Origin: Planctomycetaceae bacterium
GTDB taxonomy: Bacteria > Planctomycetota > Planctomycetia > Planctomycetales > Planctomycetaceae
Assembly: GCA_028284145.1 (NCBI GenBank)
Contig: JANQSH010000144.1
Location: forward strand, 1-57,668
Direction: 5' to 3'
Length of the DNA: 57,668 nt
Both the position numbers and the translations under genes were made by a program. Of this stretch, positions 26,820 through 35,444 are shown in pieces. Every line of letters starts with the position of its first letter. Position 1 is the stretch's first letter. The notes beneath the pieces are model-generated. The model was not told where the DNA came from, ran no database searches, and saw nothing but the letters and a program-made list of their open reading frames with translations.

Positions 26820-27040
26820 ATCTTGTTGATCCTGATCAATTGTGGAATGACTGAACACGACAAACACAATTTAGGGGATTTCTGATGTGAATGACAACCA
26901 TCATCGTGCGGCTTCATTGTCAGGGTAACATCGGTCATTTTTGCCTGTACTTTGTAAGAACAGTTGAAAATTTCGATTGTGACTATTTCCTCTTTCCTCC
27001 TATGATGACTTTATTCCAACTTCCCTCGAAAGGTCTTCTC

Positions 27041-28180
27041 ATGTTCTTCCGATCGCGGTTTACTGCGCCGTTGTTTCTGCTGATCGCTCTGTTGTTCAAC
27101 CAACTTCCGCAGCTGGGTGCGCAAAGTTACCGTGTGTTACCGGGTGTGGGAAAGGCGTCGTCTGGCAATCGTTTCGAAAAAAAACCTGCTGGCAATGCCG
27201 AAGTCAATATCGAGTTGTTATACGGCCCGCGCGGAGCCGCCCTGCATGCCCAGACCTGGAGTCAGGCGTTGGGAGAACTCGGCTATTCCGTGCGAATCCG
27301 CCAGCGTTTGGGTGTCGACAAGATTGAAAACCGCGAACGAAAACTTGGCACATTCCGCTCAGTGACAGTCATCGGGTCGCTGGAACCGGACGGTAGCGTG
27401 CAGTTTTCCAAGGGCCGCTTTCGCCGTTCCAACATCGCCCAACTGAAAGACTGGCTGAAAAGCATCGAACGGTTTGGTGCACAAGGATCACCCGAAGGTC
27501 AACCTGCCTGGGGATTGAGTCAACAACAGTATGAACGTGTGCAGACCAGTCTGACACCCATCGTTACGCAAACGACAAAAGGGAAATCGTTGCAACTGGC
27601 CCTGGATGCGATTGACGTGCCTCGTGAGTTGGAAATGGAATTTCCAGCGGCAACGTTACAATGGTTGAAGAAGGAGTTCCCCCGTGAGATCCCCGTGGCG
27701 ACGGAGATGAAGGGTTTCAGCAAGGGAACCGCGCTCGCGATTGTGTTGAATCAATATGGACTCGGTTTTCATCCGCAACGAATGCCAGGCGGTGCGATCA
27801 ATTTGTGGGTTGTCCCGTTGGAACAGACGATCGATGTCTGGCCGGTCGGTCGGCCATTCATCCGGTCCAACCAGCAGACCGCACCGGCGTTGTACAAACT
27901 GGTGCCAATCGCTTTGAACGATCAGAAAGTGGTCGATGTGTTGCACGCGATTGAAGTGAAAACGAAAGTGCCGGTCTGTATCGATTATTTCCGCATTGCG
28001 CTGAAGGGGATCGATATCGATGCGTTGCGAATTACCTATCCCGAAAAACGGACAACATGGAGCCTGCTGCTCAATTCGATCGCGATTCGCAACAAGCTCT
28101 CACGGAAGTTGCGGATTGACGAAAATGGCCGGCCTTTTGTCTGGATCACCGCATTGCAACCGGGTCGAGGTATACGGTAG
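27041..28180 (+). CDS. Secreted protein of unknown function
   Basis: About 379 residues. ATG 27041, preceded by AAAGG, opens a signal peptide (FFRSRFTAPLFLLIALLF, cleavage near GA/QS). The mature protein has an N-terminal domain around residues 45-135 (VNIELLYGPRG, then LGTFRSVTVIGSLEPDGSVQ) and a C-terminal half containing VPVCIDYFRIALKGIDIDA, an element like the STN-type domain of secretins and TonB receptors (KTTWSLLLNSIA). I do not recognise the family and it may be planctomycete-specific. Upstream in-frame ATGs at 26891, 27002 and 27005 are less likely starts. Confidence 0.75.
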   Translation: MFFRSRFTAPLFLLIALLFNQLPQLGAQSYRVLPGVGKASSGNRFEKKPAGNAEVNIELLYGPRGAALHAQTWSQALGELGYSVRIRQRLGVDKIENRERKLGTFRSVTVIGSLEPDGSVQFSKGRFRRSNIAQLKDWLKSIERFGAQGSPEGQPAWGLSQQQYERVQTSLTPIVTQTTKGKSLQLALDAIDVPRELEMEFPAATLQWLKKEFPREIPVATEMKGFSKGTALAIVLNQYGLGFHPQRMPGGAINLWVVPLEQTIDVWPVGRPFIRSNQQTAPALYKLVPIALNDQKVVDVLHAIEVKTKVPVCIDYFRIALKGIDIDALRITYPEKRTTWSLLLNSIAIRNKLSRKLRIDENGRPFVWITALQPGRGIR

Positions 28181-28402
28181 AAGAGCGGCAATCGGACCGC
28201 CGGCTTTGAGCCAGTCCCCAATCCAGCGGGGGGTCGTTGCCGTCTTTGTGGATAATCTCACACGGTACTTGCCGATGTGGTCGAAGACCTTATGGACGTC
28301 GAGATGGAAGCTCCAATCGACCGAACCGGGTTGCACCTGACTGGCCTCCCCGTCATCACTGTCGAGGCAGATGACGACCACGAAATGAGAGTCCGATGCC
28401 AT
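28100..28402 (-). CDS. Doubtful small gene of 100 residues
   Basis: A minus-strand frame starting at 28402, whose product has a plausible mix of residues (SVDWSFHLDVHKVFDHIGKY, WIGDWLKAGGPIAALLPYT). Its last 27 codons overlap the end of the opposite gene. I know no family for it. It could be a remnant of a longer gene or chance. Confidence 0.25.
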   Translation of the reverse strand: MASDSHFVVVICLDSDDGEASQVQPGSVDWSFHLDVHKVFDHIGKYRVRLSTKTATTPRWIGDWLKAGGPIAALLPYTSTRLQCGDPDKRPAIFVNPQLP

Positions 28403-28437
28403 CGAGACCGATTCGGAAATCGTTGATCCCGCAGATC

Positions 28438-28539
28438 ATCAGCAGTTTTCCTTCTGGTATGACGTCTCTGGCTTGTGGGAGCCTGTATTTGCAGGCCAAT
28501 CGATGCCCATTGCGACACAGAAGAGTTGTAATACGCTCA
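28438..28539 (+). repeat. TAGAGC element, copy 6
   Basis: Forward copy between two convergent genes. Contains GGCTTGTGGGAGCC and GCCTGTATTTGCAGGCC. Its right end (AATACGCTCA) holds the TGA stop of the DUF1573 gene on the minus strand. Left boundary approximate. Confidence 0.9.
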
Positions 28540-29334
28540 TGGTCGAGGGTCGCGGCCCTGAATCAGCAGCGGGATTGTCAGGGTTGGGTATTCCGGATCG
28601 CTGGTGGAGACGATGGCACGTGCATGAGAGCGGTCGGGGGGAACCTTGCCGGCAACCGTTACCTGCACAATAGTCTGATGCAATCCTTCATTGTCAAATT
28701 CACTGCGTAAAATGTTGGCCGTCACAAACTCCGATGTCGACTCAATACCCGTCACTTCGATCGGTTTGTCGCGGAAATCGGTAATGGTCACATTTTGCAC
28801 TGTCGACTCTTCGCCCAACTGATAGATCACCAGCGACTGAGGTCGGATAGTGACCTTCTTTTCTGGCAACTCCAGACGAAATATCAGCTTCTCGGTGTAT
28901 GACTCCGGGTCAGAGTAATGCACATCGATTGTGTATTCCTTTTCACCCGGCTTTTGATTCGCCTGCTCCACTCGTGCGATGATCAGGCCGGCTTCGCCTG
29001 GTGCAAATTCGGTCTTGTCCATGTAGATCGACTGCGATTCGAATTGATCCAAAGCCACACTCCGCGGGGTGAGACAGCCACAACTGCCAGAGAGTTCCTT
29101 GATCGTGACGGGGCGATCACTTCGATTCTGGAAACGGAACAAAACGCGGGAATACTGCTCCGCTTCGACCGACCCCAAATCAATCAGGTAGGAATGGAAG
29201 GCCAGCGCGGGAAGAACACGTTCAGACTTCGCTTCAGCCGGTCGTGGCCCGAGTTGATGAAACACAAACGCGACAATCACTGGCAGACAGGCAATAGCGA
29301 ATAGCACAGCCCTCAGATTTTTGTTGTTCGTCAC
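28537..29334 (-). CDS. DUF1573 protein, membrane-anchored
   Basis: A 265-residue protein with an N-terminal signal anchor (about 8-27) and an external Ig-like DUF1573 domain. The family signature SGSCGCLTP is present (Cys85, Cys87), preceded by the strand VLFRFQNRSDRPVTIKEL. A second similar beta-sandwich follows (VTIRPQSLVIYQLG). DUF1573 proteins are abundant in planctomycetes and their function is unknown. The stop codon TGA (28537-28539, complement) falls in the end of repeat copy 6. Confidence 0.88.
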   Translation of the reverse strand: MTNNKNLRAVLFAIACLPVIVAFVFHQLGPRPAEAKSERVLPALAFHSYLIDLGSVEAEQYSRVLFRFQNRSDRPVTIKELSGSCGCLTPRSVALDQFESQSIYMDKTEFAPGEAGLIIARVEQANQKPGEKEYTIDVHYSDPESYTEKLIFRLELPEKKVTIRPQSLVIYQLGEESTVQNVTITDFRDKPIEVTGIESTSEFVTANILRSEFDNEGLHQTIVQVTVAGKVPPDRSHARAIVSTSDPEYPTLTIPLLIQGRDPRP

Positions 29335-29386
29335 ATCAATTCCTTCGCCGTTCGACTATGTTTCGTTCAGGAAGATAAACTTCGTT

Positions 29387-29488
29387 TAGAGCCGTTTCCC
29401 TTTTCGTGTGACGGTTTTCGCTCGTGGGAGTCTGTGTTTGCAGACCAAACGACGATTTTCGCACCACAGAAGAGCGTAATACGCTCTA
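29387..29488 (+). repeat. TAGAGC element, copy 7
   Basis: Forward copy, 102 bp, both ends intact (TTTAGAGCC and ACGCTCTAG). Sub-group with CGTGTGACGGTTTTCGCTCG. Second hairpin reads GTCTGTGTTTGCAGAC: both arms differ from the common GCCTG/CAGGC by paired changes. Confidence 0.95.
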
Positions 29489-29875
29489 GCAGCGGGCTTT
29501 TACCAGAAGCAGGAAAATCCGACAAGATGAGGCACATTTGTTCGAGCTGACTGGCAGCGAAATCACCGTAGCGATGATCGACCCGAGTAAGTAGGATGTT
29601 CACACTTGCTGCCTGTCTGCAAAACAATACACGAACGTCTCAATTCGTCGGTCGATTTTCTCCTTGGCGTGGCAGGAGCAAAAGCTCTCGATTTGAGGGC
29701 ATGTTACACTTTTTGTGGCAGAAAACGAGGTGACTTGATCTGCGCAATCAGCCTCCGAATGCTGCGTCAGTGCAGGAAGAACTGGGGGCGTATTCGCTTC
29801 AGATAAATGACATTGGCAGCCAGGCTATCAGTGTCACCCACACTTTTTGTTCTGACAATACAAATCGAGCGGGTG
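29489..29875. other. Intergenic stretch without a recognised gene
   Basis: About 390 bases between copy 7 and the start I use for the DedA-like gene. I find no gene or structured site. An in-frame ATG at 29807 would extend the next gene into it by 23 codons. Confidence 0.45.
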
Positions 29876-30571
29876 ATGTCACAGGAATGGGCTGACTGCG
29901 ACAGGATTTTACGCGTGCGACTGCTTCTGATTCCCTTGCTGTTCCTGCTGTTCTCCAGCCTGACCCTTCTGGTGTTCGGACATCGGTTGGAAGTTCCTGA
30001 AACGTTTGCGGAAGCAGTGGAATGGCTTCGATCTTTTGATCGCTGGGTCTGGGCGGTTGCCATGGGGGTGATCATCGGCGATTTTCTGCTGCCACTGCCA
30101 TCGACACCTGCCATCGTCACTTTGGGGATCGTTTACGGCCCACTAATGGGGGGACTGCTCGGGGGCATTGCAACCACGATTGCCGGCCTTCTGGGATTCG
30201 GCATCACGCGCGCACTCGGCAGGCGCGGTGCGGCCTTTCTCGTTGGGGAAGACGACCTCGCCTGGGCGGAGCGGTTTTATGAACGGTGGGGCATTTACGC
30301 GGTCGTTCTCGGTCGCGCGATTGGCGGGCCGGCTGAATGGTTGATTCTCATTGCCGGCATTTCGGGAATGCCCTTTCCCAGAGTCCTTGTCGCGTTGATT
30401 GTCGGGGGGTTTTCGGCCTCGTTCGTGACCGCGTGGCTGGGGGATCTTGCTGTCGACCGCCCCTACCTTGCGATCACTCTGGTGATCCTGCTGGCCGTCT
30501 TCTTCGCCTGGTTGAGTCGATATCTGCTTTTGAGAAATGCACAACACTCACCACTGGAAGAGGCTGAGTAA
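29876..30571 (+). CDS. DedA/VTT-domain membrane protein
   Basis: A polytopic inner-membrane protein of about 231 residues from the VTT (DedA, SNARE-associated) family, members of which act in lipid scrambling or flipping. Conserved family stretches are visible: GDFLLPLPSTPAIVTLGIVY, then GGIATTIAGLLGFGITRALG and GPAEWLILIAGISGMPFPRV. Five or six hydrophobic helices. I prefer ATG 29876; ATG 29807 is possible. Single gene with no obvious partners. Confidence 0.8.
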   Translation: MSQEWADCDRILRVRLLLIPLLFLLFSSLTLLVFGHRLEVPETFAEAVEWLRSFDRWVWAVAMGVIIGDFLLPLPSTPAIVTLGIVYGPLMGGLLGGIATTIAGLLGFGITRALGRRGAAFLVGEDDLAWAERFYERWGIYAVVLGRAIGGPAEWLILIAGISGMPFPRVLVALIVGGFSASFVTAWLGDLAVDRPYLAITLVILLAVFFAWLSRYLLLRNAQHSPLEEAE

Positions 30572-30612
30572 GAAGTACCGCGCAGAGACGATCGAAGCAT
30601 GCAAACCTCTAT

Positions 30613-30700
30613 TCCGTCATTCCCACGCGGTGTGAAATCCAATGTGGGGGGAATCCAGTCTTCTGGCATGCTCTGGATCCTCACCTGCGCGGAGATGACC
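30613..30700. repeat. Large imperfect palindrome, REP-like
   Basis: Left arm CCGTCATTCCCACGCG and GGGAATCCAG pair imperfectly with CTGGATCC and GCGCGGAGATGACC. The form (GTCATTCCC...AATCCAG...CTGGAT...GATGAC) is that of a palindromic repeat known from many bacteria. It is the only copy I found in this window. Confidence 0.55.
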
Positions 30701-30903
30701 TGTCCTTCCTTATGATGTGCTTCGTTCTCCCGGAGTACCTCAGGTTGATAAGCAACCTGAGGCCTGGAAGAGGCAGTGACGATGTAAAGTTTGTCTGAGG
30801 AAAAGAATCAGACAGGATAACAGGAGAAACAGGATCGCCACATCGCCATACAATGCGGAGAATTCGATCGAGTGATTGCGGTGGGTGGCGATGCAGTCAT
30901 TGG
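30701..30903. other. Intergenic stretch without a recognised gene
   Basis: Part of the 332-base gap between the DedA-like and folP genes, which converge here. The only feature in the gap is the palindrome at 30613-30700. Confidence 0.45.
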
Positions 30904-31773
30904 TCAGTCCGGAATCTGTGAAGCGATCGCACGCCACGCAATGATCGCGTCGTGCGTCGCCTGCACATCGTGCACCCGGATCAAATCGGCCGATTGCATT
31001 GCCACGGCAATCGAAACACCAACCGTTCCAAAAACCCGTTCGTCCACCTCTCTTCCTAGCACATGCGACAGAAGCCGCTTGCGGGAATGCCCGATCAACA
31101 CCGGTCGGCCCAATTCTCGAAAAGTGCCAACGTGCGACAAAATGTCGATGTTGTGTTCGGCCGTTTTTCCAAACCCGATGCCGGGATCAATCGCGATTCG
31201 TTCTTCCGCGACACCCTGCTCAACCAGTCCATCAATTCGCATCCGCAGGTATTCGGCGATGTCCTGGACGACATCGTCATAACGGGGATTCTCCTGCATG
31301 GTCTGGGGCGTGCCTTGCATGTGCATGGCAATAACTGCAACATCGTTATCGGCACAGAGGCGGACCATATTCGGGTCGTGTTCGAGTCCTGAAATGTCAT
31401 TTACGATTTTGGCGCCTGCGTTGATCGCCCGTTGCGCGACTTCTGATTTGGTAGTGTCGATTGAGATGGGAATGGCAGTTTGTGCGGCCAGGTCTTCAAT
31501 GACGGGAATCGTCCGGTGCAACTCCTCATCGACATCGACGACCTCACTGCCTGGCCGGGTTGACTCGCCACCAATATCGAGAATGTCTGCCCCCTGCTCG
31601 ACCAGACGCAGTCCGTGCCTGACTGCTGCTTCGCGCGAATGGTGCAATCCCCCATCGGAAAAGCTGTCGGGAGTCACATTGAGAATCCCCATAACCAGCG
31701 GCGTCTCACCAGTTGTGAGCAAGTCGTCTCCAACTCTCCATCGCAAAGTGGTCATATTCGATTCTCGATCCAT
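30904..31773 (-). CDS. folP: Dihydropteroate synthase
   Basis: Joins p-aminobenzoate to the pterin pyrophosphate in folate synthesis; cytoplasmic TIM barrel. About 289 residues. Family motifs are complete: GILNVTPDSFSDGG (pterin loop), DIGGESTRPGS, ISIDTTKSEVA, NDISG, AIDPGIGFGK and GHSRKRLLS. I start at the ATG at 31773; an ATG at 31755 is equally possible and a further one at 31848 would add an unlikely polar extension. No other folate gene is adjacent. Confidence 0.94.
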   Translation of the reverse strand: MDRESNMTTLRWRVGDDLLTTGETPLVMGILNVTPDSFSDGGLHHSREAAVRHGLRLVEQGADILDIGGESTRPGSEVVDVDEELHRTIPVIEDLAAQTAIPISIDTTKSEVAQRAINAGAKIVNDISGLEHDPNMVRLCADNDVAVIAMHMQGTPQTMQENPRYDDVVQDIAEYLRMRIDGLVEQGVAEERIAIDPGIGFGKTAEHNIDILSHVGTFRELGRPVLIGHSRKRLLSHVLGREVDERVFGTVGVSIAVAMQSADLIRVHDVQATHDAIIAWRAIASQIPD

Positions 31774-31865
31774 GTTGTTTCTTGTCGGGGCAGTTCCAGA
31801 TTCGGGTGGATTGTGGCCAGGACTTCCTGATTCGGATCCCAGACACATCGGTCAAAACCATGCCT

Positions 31866-31952
31866 GGAACGTATTCTTTTCTGTGCCGCGATGGGCGTCA
31901 AACATAGGCCTCCACGAGACAGAGGCATCACGCCAGAAGGTAAACCGCTCTA
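31866..31952 (-). repeat. TAGAGC element, copy 8, deleted
   Basis: Reverse copy shortened to about 87 bp: part of the terminal palindrome and about 13 bp around the second hairpin (GGGCGTC joined to AAACATAGGC) are missing. The right end GCTCTA is intact. Lies upstream of folP. Confidence 0.85.
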
Positions 31953-32142
31953 TTCTGGTCGCTGTCGTTTGACTTCTCAACAAGCGCCCCTTATGTTAAC
32001 GGCAAGGTCGGCGGGATCATTAAAATTTGTTTCGATGACGATCGCCACTCATTTTTGTGTAAAATCGCACTCTCTGGATGTCGAGACGGGCCGGGAGTCG
32101 TGAATTTTCGACGGAGCGTCTCACATTTTCGAGGAGGACAAC
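31953..32142. other. Upstream region of the Cys-rich gene
   Basis: With copy 8 this makes a gap of 369 bases between divergent genes, so promoters of both folP and the Cys-rich gene should lie here. A GAGGAGGA ribosome binding site ends about 6 bases before the start at 32143. Confidence 0.5.
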
Positions 32143-32664
32143 ATGAATCACCTTTTTAAGAGTTTGACTGCCTTTGCTGCAGTCGCATTGGTTTGCAGCG
32201 GAATGTCTCAAACGGTAGATGCGGGGCTATTCAGCCGGAGCAGTTGCAGGTCAAATTCCAACTGCCATCAGGTAAGTTATTCCAGCCCCTGCCATACCGT
32301 CAGCAGTTGCAAGACTGTCAGCACCTGTGCACCGAAGTATCACACCGTCAAATACACTTCGTCCTGTGCCCCCAAATGTGCATCAAGCTGCCAGCCGGTT
32401 CACGTGAAAACCTGCAAATCTTCCTGCCAGACAGCGAGCTACTCCAGTTGCGGCACCAAGTCTTCTTGTGGCAAGATCTCGACATGCAGCGCGAAATCGT
32501 CCTGCGGAACGGCTTCCTCCTGCGGCTCCAGCTGCAGTGTGAGTTCCCAGTCTTCCCCGACTCCTGCAAAGGCCGCTCCGAAGAAGGTGGAAGACACTCC
32601 TCCGCCACCAGCAGAAAAAGCTCCTCAGCCCAAAAACAAAGGGAAAAAGGCCAAAAGCGCCTGA
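32143..32664 (+). CDS. Secreted Cys- and Ser-rich protein with basic tail
   Basis: A 173-residue exported protein. Residues 1-28 are a signal peptide. The mature part (about 33-130) has 16 Cys, mostly as SSC or TC spaced every 4-8 residues (SSCKTVSTC, SSCAPKCASSC, SSCGTKSSCGK), with much Ser, Thr and Lys. The tail is Pro/Lys-rich (DTPPPPAEKAPQPKNKGKK). Composition is like cell-wall or surface structural proteins, cross-linked by disulfides; I know no named family. Excellent GGAGG ribosome binding site and a good terminator after the gene suggest a strongly expressed single gene. Confidence 0.8.
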   Translation: MNHLFKSLTAFAAVALVCSGMSQTVDAGLFSRSSCRSNSNCHQVSYSSPCHTVSSCKTVSTCAPKYHTVKYTSSCAPKCASSCQPVHVKTCKSSCQTASYSSCGTKSSCGKISTCSAKSSCGTASSCGSSCSVSSQSSPTPAKAAPKKVEDTPPPPAEKAPQPKNKGKKAKSA

Positions 32665-32690
32665 TCTCCGATTCTTGAAACGGTGAATTC

Positions 32691-32729
32691 ACGGGCCTGC
32701 GTCACTCTCCGACGTGGGCCCGTTTTTTT
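32691..32729 (+). terminator. Rho-independent terminator of the Cys-rich gene
   Basis: ACGGGCC (32691-32697) pairs perfectly with GGCCCGT (32717-32723) and is followed by a run of seven or eight T. It stands 27 bases after the stop codon. Confidence 0.85.
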
Positions 32730-32855
32730 CTCAAGGGGATCGCGAAGAAGATTTTCATTCTCAGGGTTTTTACAATCAGTCCATGCTCAACGGATTTGGT
32801 CAAAGGCGATCATATACCACACTACTGCCTGAACCCTCTCACAATCTCATTCGCA

Positions 32856-33212
32856 ATGTCTTCAACCGCCCCACCATCCAATCCCTTCTTCCGCCTCGTC
32901 ACCGTTGCAGGGTTCCTGTTTGTTGTCACCATTTTGGCAATCGTTGCCGCTTTCTTCGCAAAGCCCGATTCTCCATTGGTGGAATTCGTCGATCGTTTTG
33001 GCACACACCTGATCTTCTGGGAAGTGATTATCGTCCTCATGGCCGGCTTCGTCGCGTTAATGGTCGATCGCATTCAGACATTGCGTCATTTGAATCGACA
33101 ACGCGAAGATTATCAACAGGCTGCAGAGAACAAGGCGTCAGAAGCGGCACCCCGTGGCGAACACAGGAATGGCGATTCCCCGGACATTCACGCACCATCA
33201 ACAGGAAGATGA
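32856..33212 (+). CDS. Small membrane protein before ligA
   Basis: About 118 residues with two hydrophobic helices (about 15-36 and 50-68, FWEVIIVLMAGFVALMV), a short loop between them and a polar C-terminal tail. No recognised family. I start at ATG 32856 because the 20 residues that the ATG at 32796 would add look non-coding. The stop is three bases before the ligA start, so the two are likely cotranscribed. Confidence 0.6.
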   Translation: MSSTAPPSNPFFRLVTVAGFLFVVTILAIVAAFFAKPDSPLVEFVDRFGTHLIFWEVIIVLMAGFVALMVDRIQTLRHLNRQREDYQQAAENKASEAAPRGEHRNGDSPDIHAPSTGR

Positions 33213-33215
33213 TTG

Positions 33216-35249
33216 ATGACGGAAAATGTCCGACAGGAAATCGAGCAGTTGCGGGAAGAAATCTGGCGACACAATCGACTCTATTACGTCGATGCCCAAC
33301 CCGAGATCACTGATCTCGAATACGACAAACTGCTGAAACGACTCGAACGACTCGAAGCGGATCACCCCGAATTCGATAGTCCCGAAAGCCCGTCACATAA
33401 GGTGGGAGGCGAACCGATCGAGGGTTTCGAGACCGTGGCTCATCGCCAGCCGATGCTCTCAATCGACAACGTTTACAATGAGGATGCATTGCTCGAATTT
33501 GACGCCCGTCTCAAAAAACTGGTGGATGGTGAACCGATCGAGTATACGGTCGAATACAAGATTGACGGCGTCGCGTTGGCGCTGGTTTACGAGCAGGGGG
33601 TGTTGACACAGGCTTTGACACGTGGTGATGGTCGACAGGGTGATGACATCACAAACAATGCGCGCACGATTCGCGGGGTCCCCTTGCGTCTGCATACTGC
33701 TGATCCGCCGGCTGTACTGGAAATTCGGGGAGAATCGCTGATCAGTAACAGCGATTTTGCCAGTCTCCGCGCGGAACAGGAAAGCCGCGGTGAAAAACTG
33801 TTCGCCAACCCTCGCAACGCCACCGCCGGAGCACTCAAGTTGTTGGACCCCAAAATATGCGCGGCAAGAAAAATCCGGTTTCTTGCCCACGGGACAGGCT
33901 GCTTCGAGGGGATCTCGTTTGAGACGCATACCGGGTTCCTCTCGACGATCCAGAAAATGGGGATGCCGGTCACACCGAATGTCCGGGCGTTTGGCGACAT
34001 TCAGCAGGCCCGCGATTATGCCCTCGTGTTGGGCGAGGCAATCCACTCGCTCGACTTTGAAGTCGATGGTATTGTCATCAAGGTCAATCAGTTCACACAA
34101 CGAGAACAGCTCGGCAACACAACAAAAAGCCCACGCTGGGTGATCGCCTTCAAATGGGAAAAATATGAGGGAATCACGCAGGTTGAGGACATTCAAATTC
34201 AAGTCGGAAAAACAGGTGCATTGACACCAGTCGCTTACCTGAAACCGGTTGAGATTGCCGGCACAACAGTATCCCGAGCCAGTTTGCACAATCGGGACGA
34301 GATTGAACGATTAGGCATTCGAGTCGGCGATTGGGTTGTTGTGGAAAAAGCGGGCAAGATCATTCCACATGTTGTGCGCGTGGAAGAGCATCGGCGAGAT
34401 GGGAACGAAAAAGGATTTTCCTTTCCAGAAAAATGCCCCGAATGCGAAACGCCAGCCATACAGGACAAAGGTGGCGTCTACGTCCGCTGCCCCAATCCGA
34501 ATTGTCCGGCCCAGTTACGCGAAGCCGTTCGGTTTTTTGCGTCTCGGACGGCACTCGATATCGAAGGGCTTGGGATCAAACTGGTCGAGCAATTGACTGG
34601 TGCAGGATTGGTCGCCCGGTTGACCGACATTTATGAGTTGAAGACCCGTCGCGACGAATTGCTGCAACTCGAGCGAATGGGCGAAAAGTCGGTCGACAAA
34701 CTGATTGCGGGGATCGAAAAGGCCAAGCAACAACCACTCTGGCGATTGTTGACCGGTCTGAATATCCGGCATGTCGGAACGCGAAGCGCACAAATACTCG
34801 CAGAGCATTTTGGTACGATCGGTGCCCTGATGGAGGCCAGCGAGGACGAAATCGCCGACGTTCATGAAATTGGCCCCATCATTGCCGAATCGGTTTTTCG
34901 GTTTCTGTATTCTGACATCGGTCGTGAAATCATCGCAGATCTGAAAGTCACTGGACAGAATCTCGGCTTGCCGGTGGAGCATTCCGAACAAAAGGAAAAT
35001 GCGGGGATTCTGGATGGGCAAACGATCGTCGTCACAGGCACACTGATGAAGTTCACGCGGGATGAGATCAAGGAGTTGATTCGTCAGCATGGCGGACGGG
35101 CCTCCGGAAGCATTTCCAGCAAGACCAACTTTCTCGTCGCAGGGGAAAAGGCAGGCAGCAAGCTTGCCAGGGCTGAGGAACTTGACGTTCCGATCTATTC
35201 TGAGCAGGAATTCCTCGAATTGATCGAAGGGAAACGTGCAGCCAACTGA
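33216..35249 (+). CDS. ligA: NAD-dependent DNA ligase
   Basis: Seals nicks in DNA using NAD in replication and repair. 677 residues, normal for LigA. Order: Ia domain (RLYYVDAQPEITDLEYDKL), adenylation domain with the active-site Lys115 in YKIDGVALAL, OB fold (VGKTGALTPVAYLKPVEIAG), four-Cys zinc finger (Cys407, Cys410, Cys425, Cys430), helix-hairpin-helix repeats, and a C-terminal BRCT domain (VVTGTLMKFTRDEIKELI). The ATG at 33216 follows AGGAAG; a TTG one codon earlier is possible. Confidence 0.97.
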   Translation: MTENVRQEIEQLREEIWRHNRLYYVDAQPEITDLEYDKLLKRLERLEADHPEFDSPESPSHKVGGEPIEGFETVAHRQPMLSIDNVYNEDALLEFDARLKKLVDGEPIEYTVEYKIDGVALALVYEQGVLTQALTRGDGRQGDDITNNARTIRGVPLRLHTADPPAVLEIRGESLISNSDFASLRAEQESRGEKLFANPRNATAGALKLLDPKICAARKIRFLAHGTGCFEGISFETHTGFLSTIQKMGMPVTPNVRAFGDIQQARDYALVLGEAIHSLDFEVDGIVIKVNQFTQREQLGNTTKSPRWVIAFKWEKYEGITQVEDIQIQVGKTGALTPVAYLKPVEIAGTTVSRASLHNRDEIERLGIRVGDWVVVEKAGKIIPHVVRVEEHRRDGNEKGFSFPEKCPECETPAIQDKGGVYVRCPNPNCPAQLREAVRFFASRTALDIEGLGIKLVEQLTGAGLVARLTDIYELKTRRDELLQLERMGEKSVDKLIAGIEKAKQQPLWRLLTGLNIRHVGTRSAQILAEHFGTIGALMEASEDEIADVHEIGPIIAESVFRFLYSDIGREIIADLKVTGQNLGLPVEHSEQKENAGILDGQTIVVTGTLMKFTRDEIKELIRQHGGRASGSISSKTNFLVAGEKAGSKLARAEELDVPIYSEQEFLELIEGKRAAN

Positions 35250-35444
35250 TCTGGCAGAACAAGCCACGGACACTCTTTTCCCTAACCCATTGTCACGAAT
35301 TGTTTTGCAGTCTTCCGCACTGCAAAAACTCGTCTTTGCCTTTGAGAGCAAAGCTGATATTCTTCTCCCCTCTTGTGTCCTGCCACCCATTGCGATGGAT
35401 TCTCATCGCCCTCTCAGCCCGCATGTTCAAGGAAGGAATTGCGG

